Positions 7,358 to 13,655 of a stretch of DNA of 19,709 bases are shown here, one piece after another. Position 1 is the first letter of the stretch; each line of letters opens with the position of its first letter. Source of the stretch: Aquimonas sp046318115 (GTDB taxonomy: Bacteria > Pseudomonadota > Gammaproteobacteria > Xanthomonadales > Xanthomonadaceae); contig JBKCVA010000096.1 in the NCBI GenBank assembly GCA_046318115.1, positions 1 through 19,709 of the forward strand, in the 5' to 3' direction. Under the pieces are notes generated by a model. It was not told the origin of the DNA and searched no databases. It saw only the letters and a list, made by a program, of their open reading frames with translations. Position numbers and translations under genes: made by a program.

Positions 7358-7942
7358 TCAGTCGAGCAAGGCAGCGTTGCTGGCGCGCACCTGCACCAGC
7401 ACCAGCTCGCCGCCACCCTCCAGCAGCACGCGACCGCCCTCGCCGAACAGCAGGGCGCTGTCGCCCTGGGCGAGGTCGACGATGAGCGCAGCTTCTCGCA
7501 CCCGCGCCTGGCCGCTGGCCAAGTGCAGCAGCCAGCGTTCGCCGGCGCGCGGAAAGAACAGCATGCTGCCCAGCAGCGGGCGGGCGAGCAGTCGCGCCTG
7601 CACGGCCTCCGGGCGGAACATCAGGTTGATGACCTCGCAGGGCCCATCGACACACTCGGCGAGGGTGCTGGCGGCGCCGTCGAAACGGCAGAGCGCGTAG
7701 GGCGACTCCAGGCGCGCCGGCTCCAGACCTTCGGTAAACACCCGCAGCCCGCCGCCGCGCTGGTACATCAGCTCGCGGTGATACCCCGGGAAGCTCGAGA
7801 ACGGTCCATCCGCCTCGATCCGCGCCAGTGAGAACCGCCAGTCCGGGGCCTCACCCTCGCGCCAGACCTCACGTGTGCTGCCGCCGCCGTTGCGCCAGGT
7901 CTGGCGTTCGTAGCGATGGGCGGGCAGGGCGATCAGCGGCAT
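7358..7942 (-). CDS. HutD/Ves family cupin-fold protein
   Basis: The product has 194 residues and no signal peptide. Family landmarks are the opening YERQTWRNGGGSTREVW, then FSLARIEADGPFSSFPGYHRELMYQRGGGLRV, FDGAASTLAECVDGPCEVINLMFRP, and a C-terminal beta region GDSALLFGEGGRVLLEGGGELVLVQV. HutD is named from histidine-utilisation operons and Ves from cold-stress work in E. coli. The biochemical role of both is unclear. No hut genes are present here, so I assign the family only. The ATG at 7942 starts the conserved MPLIALPAHRYERQ. The open frame continues upstream to 8305 through the hairpin-rich spacer, which shows no protein similarity. Confidence 0.85.
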   Translation of the reverse strand: MPLIALPAHRYERQTWRNGGGSTREVWREGEAPDWRFSLARIEADGPFSSFPGYHRELMYQRGGGLRVFTEGLEPARLESPYALCRFDGAASTLAECVDGPCEVINLMFRPEAVQARLLARPLLGSMLFFPRAGERWLLHLASGQARVREAALIVDLAQGDSALLFGEGGRVLLEGGGELVLVQVRASNAALLD

Positions 7943-7985
7943 GAGTCGGTTCCGGGGGGCGACACCGATGAAGTGTAGCCAGAGC

Positions 7986-8150
7986 GTCGCGGCTGTCCGC
8001 GACAGCCTTGCACAGCGAAAGGCCTCGGCTAGCCGGGGCCTTTCTCCTTCCCTTGGAAGTCCCCGCCGCGCGTGCCTTCGCGGCGGGCTCCCCCGGACAG
8101 ACACCTCCCTGTGTTCGACCGGCGACTTGCGCTGCCGGCATCCACGCCGG
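7986..8150. other. Cluster of four hairpins between HutD and comEA-like genes
   Basis: Four inverted repeats follow one another in 165 bases. They are GTCGCGG/CCGCGAC with a CTGT loop (7986-8003), a 28-bp near-palindrome (8017-8044), CCCGCCGCG/CGCGGCGGG with an 8-base loop (8062-8087), and CCGGC/GCCGG with a 6-base loop (8135-8150). No protein-coding signal fits the stretch. The first could also pair as GCTGTC/GACAGC. It could be a structured 3' leader or tail, a small RNA, or a stack of terminators and repeats. Confidence 0.6.
8017..8044 (-). terminator. Terminator-like 14-bp hairpin downstream of comEA-like gene
   Basis: The arms GAAAGGCCTCGGCT and AGCCGGGGCCTTTC pair over 14 bases with one G-T wobble. 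There is almost no loop, so the central bases would open. On the minus strand it ends in CCTTTC, about 120 bases after the comEA-like stop, and no longer T-run follows. The orientation is assumed from the nearest upstream gene. Confidence 0.4.
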
Positions 8151-8162
8151 GTCGCGGGGCCT

Positions 8163-8462
8163 TCAGCGCGCGGGGGCCGGTGCTGCAGGAGCAGCACTGA
8201 CGATGATCTTGTCGCGGTTCTTCTCGATGGTCGCGAGGCCAATGCCGCGCACTTCGGCCAACTGGTCGGCGCTGCGGAAGGGGCCGTTCTCGGTGCGATA
8301 GGCAACGATGGCCTCGGCCTTGGCGGGGCCGACGCCGTTCAGCGTGGCGGCGAGCGTGGCGGCGTCCGCGGTATTGATGTTGACCTTGTCGGCGGCAAAG
8401 GCCGAGGCGGCCATCAGCAGGGACAGGAACAGGGCGGCGAACAGGCTGGACAGACGATTCAT
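8163..8462 (-). CDS. ComEA family helix-hairpin-helix DNA-binding protein
   Basis: The product has 99 residues. A signal peptide (about 1-23, cleaved near AFA-AD) precedes a tandem helix-hairpin-helix domain: KVNINTADAATLAATLNGVGPAKAEAIVAYR and GPFRSADQLAEVRGIGLATIEKNRDKI. A short Ala/Pro tail closes the protein. ComEA proteins bind incoming DNA in the periplasm and ratchet it through the outer membrane during natural transformation. This is the short form without a membrane-anchored N-domain, typical of gammaproteobacteria. GAGGATG lies 8 bases before the ATG. No other competence gene is adjacent, so a role in DNA uptake rests on the family alone. Confidence 0.9.
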   Translation of the reverse strand: MNRLSSLFAALFLSLLMAASAFAADKVNINTADAATLAATLNGVGPAKAEAIVAYRTENGPFRSADQLAEVRGIGLATIEKNRDKIIVSAAPAAPAPAR

Positions 8463-8730
8463 GGTTTCATCCTCATGGGTTCAGATGTCTCGGAATCCCC
8501 GGCCAAGCCCCGGGGCGGCCCGGCGTATCGGCCGGTGGAAACAGTCTCCGCATCCTCCCGCGGCGGCGGCATCGGTGCACTGCGCTCGCACGGCTGCGAC
8601 ATCACGCGAGTGATGGGTCGGAGTTCTCCTACCCCGCTCGGCCGTCAGTGCCCACTGCGGCTACACTTCGAGGCCCCGCGGCCGGCCCTGCGCTCGGCCC
8701 GCGCCACGCCTTTCGATTCGAGGACACGCC
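8463..8730. promoter_or_regulatory. Divergent promoter region of comEA-like and M20 genes
   Basis: These 268 bases separate two divergent starts and must hold both promoters. They contain a 6-bp hairpin CATCAC-GCGA-GTGATG with a GNRA-type loop (8600-8615), a small GGAG-TT-CTCC hairpin just after it, and a TACACT hexamer (8662-8667) resembling the -10 element proposed upstream of gap. No acceptable -35 sits at 16-18 bases from that hexamer. I cannot place the comEA promoter. Confidence 0.35.
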
Positions 8731-10218
8731 ATGGATCCGCAGCAGGTCGAGCGCTTCGTCAACGAACTCTGGGACGACGAAATCGTCGGCCAGCTGGTCG
8801 AGTACATCCGCATCCCCAACAAGTCGCCGATGTTCGACGCCGACTGGGTCAAGCACGGCTACATGGAAGACGCGGTCATCCTGATGGAGGCCTGGGCGCG
8901 CCGGCAGCCGGTGCGCGGCATGCGGATCGAGGTGGTACGCCTACCCGGCCGCACTCCCCTCATCTTCATCGAGATCGAAGGCAGCGATGCCAACAACCCC
9001 GACACCGTGCTGCTCTATGGCCACCTCGACAAGCAGCCCGAGATGACCGGCTGGGCCGACGACCTCGGCCCCTGGAAGCCGGTGATCAAGGGCGACAAGC
9101 TGTTCCGCCGCGGCGGCGCCGCAGACGGCTCCGCCCTGTTCGGTTCACGGGCCGCGATCATGGCCCGGCAGCAGCAGGGCCGGCCGCATGCGCGCTGCGT
9201 GATCCACAACGAAGCCTGCGAGGAATCCGGCAGCTACGACCTGCCGCACTACGTCGACCATCTCGCTGCACGCATCGGCAAGCCCTCGCTGGTGGTCTGC
9301 TTGGACTCCGGCTGCGGCAACTACGAGCAGCTGTGGTGCACCACCTCGCTGCGCGGCCTCGCGGGCGGCAACCTCAGGGTCAGCGTGCTGGAGGAAGGCG
9401 TGCACTCGGGCGATGCCTCGGGCGTGGTGCCGTCCAGCTTCCGCATCCTGCGTCAGCTGCTGTCGCGACTCGAGGACGAAGTCAGCGGCCGCATTCGCGC
9501 CGAAGAGCTGTTCGTCGAGATCCCGGCCGAGCGCATCGAGCAGGCCAAGCGCGCGGCGAGCGTGCTCGATCGCGAGATCTGGGCCAAGTTCCCCTTCCTG
9601 CCCGGCATGTCGCCGATGCACAGCGAGCTGCACGAGCTGGTGCTCAACCGCACCTGGCGACCGGCGCTGTCGGTTACCGGCGTCGACGGCATGCCGCCGC
9701 TCTCCAACGCCGGCAATGTGCTGCGCCCGCATACCGCAGTGAAGCTGTCGCTGCGCCTGCCGCCCACGCTTGATGGCGAGAAGGCCGGCAAGGTGCTGCG
9801 CAGCCTGCTGCTCGACAGCCCCCCCTACGGTGCACGCGTCGAGTTCGAGCTGGAGAAGAGCAGCACCGGCTGGAACGCGCCCAGCCAGTCGCACTGGCTG
9901 AACCATGCCATCGAGCACGCCTCGCAGGCAGCCTTCGGCAAGCCGGCGATGTACATGGGCGAGGGCGGCACCATCCCCTTCATGGGCATGCTCGGCGAGA
10001 AGTTCCCCGGCGCGCAGTTCATGATTACCGGCGTGCTCGGCCCGCACTCGAACGCGCACGGCCCGAACGAATTCCTGCACATCCCGACCGGCAAGCGGGT
10101 GACCGCGGCGGTGGCGCATGTGATCGCCGAACACTACGAGGCCAGCGCTCGCGGCGAGACCACCCAGGTCGGCGTCGCCTCGGGTGACACCCGCTTCGGC
10201 AACCACGGCTGCTGCTGA
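8731..10218 (+). CDS. M20 family metallopeptidase (dipeptidase-like)
   Basis: The product has 495 residues and no signal peptide, so it is cytoplasmic. The binuclear-metal residues of family M20 are all present: YGHLDKQP (H98, D100), GGAADG (D132, bridging), NEACEESGS (catalytic E164 and ligand E165), CLDSGC (D192) and PHSNAHGPNEF (H443). The lid (dimerisation) domain lies between about residues 215 and 385. Substrate motifs differ from textbook dipeptidases (RGGAADGSA where RGASDDKG is usual, NEACEES where EGEEEIGS is usual), so specificity is open. Dipeptide or small-peptide hydrolysis is the likely role. GAGGA at 8-base spacing supports the ATG at 8731. A hairpin follows at 10231-10257. 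Confidence 0.9.
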   Translation: MDPQQVERFVNELWDDEIVGQLVEYIRIPNKSPMFDADWVKHGYMEDAVILMEAWARRQPVRGMRIEVVRLPGRTPLIFIEIEGSDANNPDTVLLYGHLDKQPEMTGWADDLGPWKPVIKGDKLFRRGGAADGSALFGSRAAIMARQQQGRPHARCVIHNEACEESGSYDLPHYVDHLAARIGKPSLVVCLDSGCGNYEQLWCTTSLRGLAGGNLRVSVLEEGVHSGDASGVVPSSFRILRQLLSRLEDEVSGRIRAEELFVEIPAERIEQAKRAASVLDREIWAKFPFLPGMSPMHSELHELVLNRTWRPALSVTGVDGMPPLSNAGNVLRPHTAVKLSLRLPPTLDGEKAGKVLRSLLLDSPPYGARVEFELEKSSTGWNAPSQSHWLNHAIEHASQAAFGKPAMYMGEGGTIPFMGMLGEKFPGAQFMITGVLGPHSNAHGPNEFLHIPTGKRVTAAVAHVIAEHYEASARGETTQVGVASGDTRFGNHGCC

Positions 10219-10230
10219 TCGAGCGGCCTG

Positions 10231-10257
10231 ACCCCCGCGGGCATCCGTCCCGGGGGT
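10231..10257 (+). terminator. Possible terminator after M20 gene
   Basis: ACCCCCG (10231-10237) pairs with CGGGGGT (10251-10257), and further G-C pairing is possible inside the loop. It starts 13 bases after the M20 stop, but only TTCC follows, so termination may be partial. It also separates the M20 gene from the downstream operon. Confidence 0.45.
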
Positions 10258-10283
10258 TCCACCACGCGCAGACAAGGTGACGC

Positions 10284-10532
10284 ATGAGCCTCTTGTGGAC
10301 GCTGCTGATCGGCTTTTTCATCGGCTTGGTCGCCCGGTTCCTGAAACCCGGTCCGCAGAAGCTGGGTCTCATCCTGACCACGGTGCTCGGCATCGTCGGC
10401 GCCTTCGTCGGCAGCTTCATCGGTCAGACGCTCGGTCTTTATCAGCCGGGCCAAGCAGCCGGCTTCATCATGTCGGTGATCGGCGCCATCATCGTGCTCG
10501 TCCTCTGGGGCGCGCTCGCCAAAGGAAAGTGA
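10284..10532 (+). CDS. GlsB/YeaQ/YmgE family stress-response membrane protein
   Basis: The product has 82 residues and three hydrophobic helices (about 2-19, 27-50 and 57-78) rich in glycine. It shows the family pattern FIGLVARFLKPG, LTTVLGIVGAFVGSFIG and GFIMSVIGAIIVLVLWG. Members are small inner-membrane proteins induced by envelope, acid or general stress, and their mechanism is not known. AAGGTGA precedes the ATG at good spacing. It is first in a tight operon: the lipoprotein gene starts 5 bases after its stop and uses the end of this gene as its ribosome-binding site. Confidence 0.92.
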   Translation: MSLLWTLLIGFFIGLVARFLKPGPQKLGLILTTVLGIVGAFVGSFIGQTLGLYQPGQAAGFIMSVIGAIIVLVLWGALAKGK

Positions 10533-10537
10533 AACCC

Positions 10538-11095
10538 ATGAACAGTCCTCGTTCTCTCCTCATCCTCCCGCTGATGGCGGCTCTGGCGGCCTGCGGCGCG
10601 TCCGAAGCGCCACCTTCCCCGAACGCTGCTGTGCCCGCCCAGGAAGCCGAGTCGATGACCACCCAATCGGCAGCACCGGCCGCCAAGGCTGAGCAGGCGG
10701 AGGCTCCGGCGCTGGAAGCCGGCAAATCCTGGACCCTGATCGAGGCCTCGGACGACACCCTGAAGAGCGTCGCCGCCGAGGCGGGCATCTTCATCGAGGT
10801 GCAGGAAGATCGCATCGTCGGCTACGGCGGCTGCAACCGGTTCAGCGTGCCGCTGGAGCGCGGCGAGGGCCGCAGCATCAAGCTCGCCGCCGTGGTCGCC
10901 AGCAAGCGCGCCTGCGCCTCGGACGCCCTGAACACTGCCGAACAGACCTTCCTGCAGACGCTGGGGGCGGCGCAAAGCTTCGAAGTGCGCGATGAGGGGC
11001 TGTCCCTGCGCACCTCGGATGGCGCCGAACTCAAGTTCAGCGAAGGTCGCCCCGGTGGTGCGGACGACGAGGCCTCGCAGGGCGAGGCCACATGA
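10538..11095 (+). CDS. META/HslJ-domain lipoprotein
   Basis: The product has 185 residues. The lipoprotein signal ends LAAC, with C19 as the lipidation site. A low-complexity Ala/Pro/Glu linker (20-63) leads to a META/HslJ domain (about 65-170) with WTLIEASDD, GYGGCNRFSV (C99, N100, R101, F102), SKRAC (122-126, where the family often has TxMAC) and EQTFLQTL. HslJ-like proteins are heat-inducible envelope proteins linked to novobiocin resistance in E. coli. The two cysteines C99 and C126 may form a disulfide. AAAGGAAAG upstream and the lipobox fix the start at 10538. A longer frame from 10277 overlaps the previous gene. Its last bases overlap the SET gene as ATGA. Confidence 0.88.
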   Translation: MNSPRSLLILPLMAALAACGASEAPPSPNAAVPAQEAESMTTQSAAPAAKAEQAEAPALEAGKSWTLIEASDDTLKSVAAEAGIFIEVQEDRIVGYGGCNRFSVPLERGEGRSIKLAAVVASKRACASDALNTAEQTFLQTLGAAQSFEVRDEGLSLRTSDGAELKFSEGRPGGADDEASQGEAT

Positions 11096-11559
11096 GTCGC
11101 CGCATCCAGCAGCGTCGCTCGCGCATCCATGGCAACGGCGTGTTCGCGGCGGCCGACCTTCCGGCCGGCACGCGGCTGGTCGAGTACAAGGGCCTGCGAC
11201 GCACCCACGCGGATGCCGACGAGCGCTACGGCGACAGCTTGGATACCGGCCACACCTTCCTGTTCACCTTGAACGACGACTACCTGATCGACGCCAACGT
11301 CGACGGCAACGTCGCGCGCTGGATCAACCACAGCTGCGCGCCAAACTGCCAGGCGGTGCTGGAAGAGGACCCCAAGGGCAATCCGCAGCGCGACCGCGTG
11401 TTCATCGAAAGCCTGCGCGACATCAAGGCCGGCGAAGAGCTGACCTACAACTACGGCATCCGCCTCTCGGTGCCGCACACCGCGAAGCTGAAGAAGCAGT
11501 GGGCCTGCCGCTGCGGAGCGGACGCGTGCACGGGGACGATGCTGCAGCCGAAGGGCTGA
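11092..11559 (+). CDS. SET-domain protein-lysine methyltransferase-like protein
   Basis: The product has 155 residues and is almost entirely a SET domain. It shows RIHGNGVFAAADLPAGTRLVEYKG (the first SET strand region), RWINHSCAPNCQ (N79-H80-S81-C82), and GEELTYNYG (114-122, with the catalytic-type tyrosines). A post-SET-like cysteine motif WACRCGADACTG (C139, C141, C146) could bind zinc together with C82 or C86. The fold transfers methyl groups from S-adenosylmethionine to protein lysines in eukaryotes and some bacteria. The target here is unknown. The start overlaps the lipoprotein stop by 4 bases (ATGA), so translation is probably coupled. It is cytoplasmic and has no signal peptide. Confidence 0.92.
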   Translation: MSRRIQQRRSRIHGNGVFAAADLPAGTRLVEYKGLRRTHADADERYGDSLDTGHTFLFTLNDDYLIDANVDGNVARWINHSCAPNCQAVLEEDPKGNPQRDRVFIESLRDIKAGEELTYNYGIRLSVPHTAKLKKQWACRCGADACTGTMLQPKG

Positions 11560-11565
11560 TTCAGG

Positions 11566-11585
11566 GCAGGCCGTGCGCGGCTTGC
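11566..11585. terminator. Hairpin between convergent SET and ATPase genes
   Basis: GCAGGCCG and CGGCTTGC pair over 8 bases with one wobble around a TGCG loop, in the 40-base gap between convergent stops. It could serve both strands. No T-run is visible on either side. Confidence 0.4.
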
Positions 11586-11599
11586 TGCGTGCGGGTCCC

Positions 11600-12439
11600 T
11601 CAGAGCTCGATGTGATCCACCCCGCGCCATGCGTCCAGGGCCTCCAGCACGGCCTGCAGGGCGGGCGTCACCGGATCCGCATGCAGGCGCTCGCGCTCGA
11701 GGCCTTCGATGTGGCCGAACAGGGCCTGACGCAGGGCGTCCGGTCCCAGGACGCGCTGCAGCAGGTCGGCCAGCAGGCGCTCGAACTCACCGGGTGTGGG
11801 GCTGATGCGCAGCTGATCGAACAGTGCGGACAGCGCGGCGAACAGGGGCAGGGCTTCCGCGCCGAGGCCGTGATCTTCAGGGCGATAGTCGAGGTGGGCG
11901 CGTTCGGCGTCGGTCCAGATCCGGTAGGACAGCCGCGCCAGCGAGTGGTACAGCGGGCCGTCGCTGATCAGGGCCACCAGCAGGCGCCCGCGATGCGCGA
12001 GCACGCTGCCCGCGGCGCTGGTCCACTCGCCGCTGCGCAGAAAGTCGGTGAGCTTCAGCTGTTCGGCAAAGGGCGCGGTCTGCAGCTGATCGAAAATCAG
12101 CAGGCTGCGTTCGCTTTCCGAAAAGGCGCAGGCCTCGGTGATGCAGCGCTCGAAGGCGGGCAGGGGCGCTTCGGCCGGCGCCAGGCTGCCGTCCTCCAGC
12201 TGCACGGGCAGCAGCATGGGCGCGGGCTCGGCCTGGCTGAAGTCGTGGTAGAGCACGTGCGGGTATTCGAGCGCTGCGCCCAGTGCGTTGGCGAAGGCGG
12301 TCTTGCGGCGGCCGGCACTGCCGTCGACGTGCAGACAGCGCACGTGATCGAGCTTCGCGGCGAACAGGCAGTCCAGCGCGAAGCCGTAGTCGGTGTTGCT
12401 TTCGAAGCCGTGCAGGGCCAGCGAGCGGCGCAGGTTCAT
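11600..12439 (-). CDS. P-loop NTPase-like protein of unknown function
   Basis: The product has 279 residues. I do not recognise the family by name. The order FESNTDYGFALDCLF, then VRCLHVDGSAGRRKTAFANALG (Walker A-like G40 to T47, in the unusual form GxxGxxKT), RSLLIFDQL (Walker B-like, D117) and GRLLVALISDG (a sensor-like strand) suggests an AAA/STAND-type ATP-binding core in the first 170 residues. A helical C-terminal half follows (about 190-279). No signal peptide or membrane helix is seen. Two starts are possible: ATG at 12439, used here, and TTG at 12493. Neither has a clear Shine-Dalgarno. It follows the S1/P1 nuclease gene on the same strand by 130 bases and a hairpin, so co-transcription is uncertain. 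Confidence 0.75.
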   Translation of the reverse strand: MNLRRSLALHGFESNTDYGFALDCLFAAKLDHVRCLHVDGSAGRRKTAFANALGAALEYPHVLYHDFSQAEPAPMLLPVQLEDGSLAPAEAPLPAFERCITEACAFSESERSLLIFDQLQTAPFAEQLKLTDFLRSGEWTSAAGSVLAHRGRLLVALISDGPLYHSLARLSYRIWTDAERAHLDYRPEDHGLGAEALPLFAALSALFDQLRISPTPGEFERLLADLLQRVLGPDALRQALFGHIEGLERERLHADPVTPALQAVLEALDAWRGVDHIEL

Positions 12440-12514
12440 GGAGAAGGCGGATTCGCGCGACGCCCGCAAAGCGGGGCGCCGGAAGTCTAGCAAGTGCGCC
12501 GCAGCGCGCCGTCC

Positions 12515-12533
12515 GGCAGCGATACGCGCTGCC
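12515..12533 (-). terminator. Hairpin after the S1/P1 nuclease gene
   Basis: GGCAGCG and CGCTGCC pair perfectly over 7 bases with a 5-base loop, 37 bases beyond the nuclease stop on the minus strand. No T-run follows, so it may be an attenuating or processing stem rather than a full terminator. Confidence 0.35.
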
Positions 12534-12569
12534 GCGCTGCATGGGCTTCACCCACGCGGCCTGCCGCGC

Positions 12570-13367
12570 TCAGCGCCCCAGGTCCGCCTCCAGCACGGCC
12601 GCGAGCCGCGCCGCCGCGACTCGCATCCGGTCCTCGGCGACCGGCCGCGTACGCTCGATGTAGCTGCGGTCGATGAAGCGCTTGTCCGGGTAGATCCCTG
12701 CTGACTCGATCAGCGCGCAGGACTCCTCCGCCCAGCGTGCGGCCGAAGACGGACCGACATCTCCCGGTGCCGGCAGCGGCCTCTGCAGCAGATGTTCGAC
12801 CAGGGCCGGGCGATCCAGCTCGAGTGTGTCGATCAAGAGGCCATCCCACAGCGCATGCAGGTTCGAGCCCATGCGGTTGAGGCGGATCTGGGTGTCGTTG
12901 CCGCCGCGATCGAAGCCATAGCCCGCGTGCAGCGGCTGGTGGATGTCGCCGACGAAATGCACGACAAACTTCAGTGCCTCCACACGCCGTTCGCGCGGCG
13001 TGGACGGATCGCGCAGCGCGGCGCGCTGCGCCTCCAGCGCGCCGATGACGCAGTTGCCGTCGGCGCAGTCGCGCTCGGGCCGATACTGGCAAGCACCCTG
13101 CGGGAAATTCACGAAATGCCAGCGTCCGGTGTGGCGCCAGCGTTCGTCTTCGCGCACCTCGTCAGGCCATGTGGAGATGGCGGCGAGCGAAGGCGTGGGT
13201 TCGTCGGCCAGCAGGGCGCGAAGCGCGCTAAGGGTGCCCTCCGGCAGCTGGCGTTCGGCGATTTCCGCGAGGGTCTGGTGGCCCTTGAAACTCCATGCCA
13301 GCGCGGGGTGGGTCCACGCCATGGCCACGGCGAGCACGAGGAGCGGAAGTCGATACGCGGACAGCAT
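12570..13367 (-). CDS. Secreted S1/P1 zinc nuclease
   Basis: The product has 265 residues. A signal peptide (1-24, ending PALA) leaves tryptophan at the mature N-terminus, as required in this family, where its backbone binds zinc. The other ligands are present: H30 (WSFKGH), D69 (STWPDEV), H84 (GRWHFVNF), H137 and D141 (HFVGDIHQPLH, with H147), and H171 and D175 (NLHALWDG). It should cut single-stranded DNA and RNA, probably in the periplasm or outside the cell, for nutrient or phosphate recovery. A much longer open frame extends upstream through the gap gene in antisense and is rejected. The ATG at 13367 gives the expected signal peptide. A TGTCAG/CTGACA dyad lies 9 bases upstream. Confidence 0.93.
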   Translation of the reverse strand: MLSAYRLPLLVLAVAMAWTHPALAWSFKGHQTLAEIAERQLPEGTLSALRALLADEPTPSLAAISTWPDEVREDERWRHTGRWHFVNFPQGACQYRPERDCADGNCVIGALEAQRAALRDPSTPRERRVEALKFVVHFVGDIHQPLHAGYGFDRGGNDTQIRLNRMGSNLHALWDGLLIDTLELDRPALVEHLLQRPLPAPGDVGPSSAARWAEESCALIESAGIYPDKRFIDRSYIERTRPVAEDRMRVAAARLAAVLEADLGR

Positions 13368-13375
13368 TGAGGGGG

Positions 13376-13405
13376 TGTCAGGCAGGCGGAGCCGCAAGTC
13401 TGACA
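13376..13405 (-). promoter_or_regulatory. Dyad in the leader of the S1/P1 nuclease gene
   Basis: TGTCAG and CTGACA (6 bp each) flank 18 bases that hold a nested GCGG/CCGC pair. The dyad ends 8 bases before the nuclease ATG. It could be an operator or a leader hairpin covering the ribosome-binding region. Weak evidence. Confidence 0.25.
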
Positions 13406-13554
13406 GGCCGGCGTGCCTACGGATGCAATCTACGGTGAACTTTGCCGGTCTCCAGCCACAGGAGCGGTCGTCGAAAACGCGCCTCGCTGCCCGCGCCTGG
13501 CCTCGCCCTGGCAGTCTGCGCGTAGGCGGCTTCGGGCGGCTCTCCGGCGGCGAA

Positions 13555-13583
13555 TCGAAATGTGAGGGCCTCCGCACTACACT
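13555..13583 (+). promoter_or_regulatory. Candidate sigma70-like promoter of gap
   Basis: TCGAAA (13555-13560) and TACACT (13578-13583) are spaced by exactly 17 bases, each matching four of six consensus bases. They predict a start near 13590 and a leader of about 66 bases. The leader holds a GCCGGG/CCCGGC hairpin (13594-13610). This is the best-spaced promoter I find in the window. Confidence 0.45.
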
Positions 13584-13655
13584 AGCGCGCTTGGCCGGGC
13601 CTGCCCCGGCTGCTTTCCCGCCACTGGCATCCATGCCCTCACGAGGATTCGAACA

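Noticed and set aside
5751..7655. 634-codon minus-strand open frame
   Set aside because: It mirrors the M14 protease and then runs past its end. It has no domain-like pattern, while the plus-strand protease has every catalytic residue.
7941..9773. 610-codon plus-strand open frame
   Set aside because: It crosses the hairpin spacer, the comEA-like gene in antisense and half of the M20 gene in another frame. No single protein could explain that.
10277..10537. Upstream extension of the META/HslJ lipoprotein gene
   Set aside because: It would overlap the GlsB/YeaQ gene entirely and bury the lipoprotein signal. The ATG at 10538 has a Shine-Dalgarno and a lipobox at the right distance.
11573..12490. 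305-codon plus-strand open frame
   Set aside because: It is the antisense shadow of the P-loop protein. The minus-strand reading has ordered motifs and the plus reading does not.
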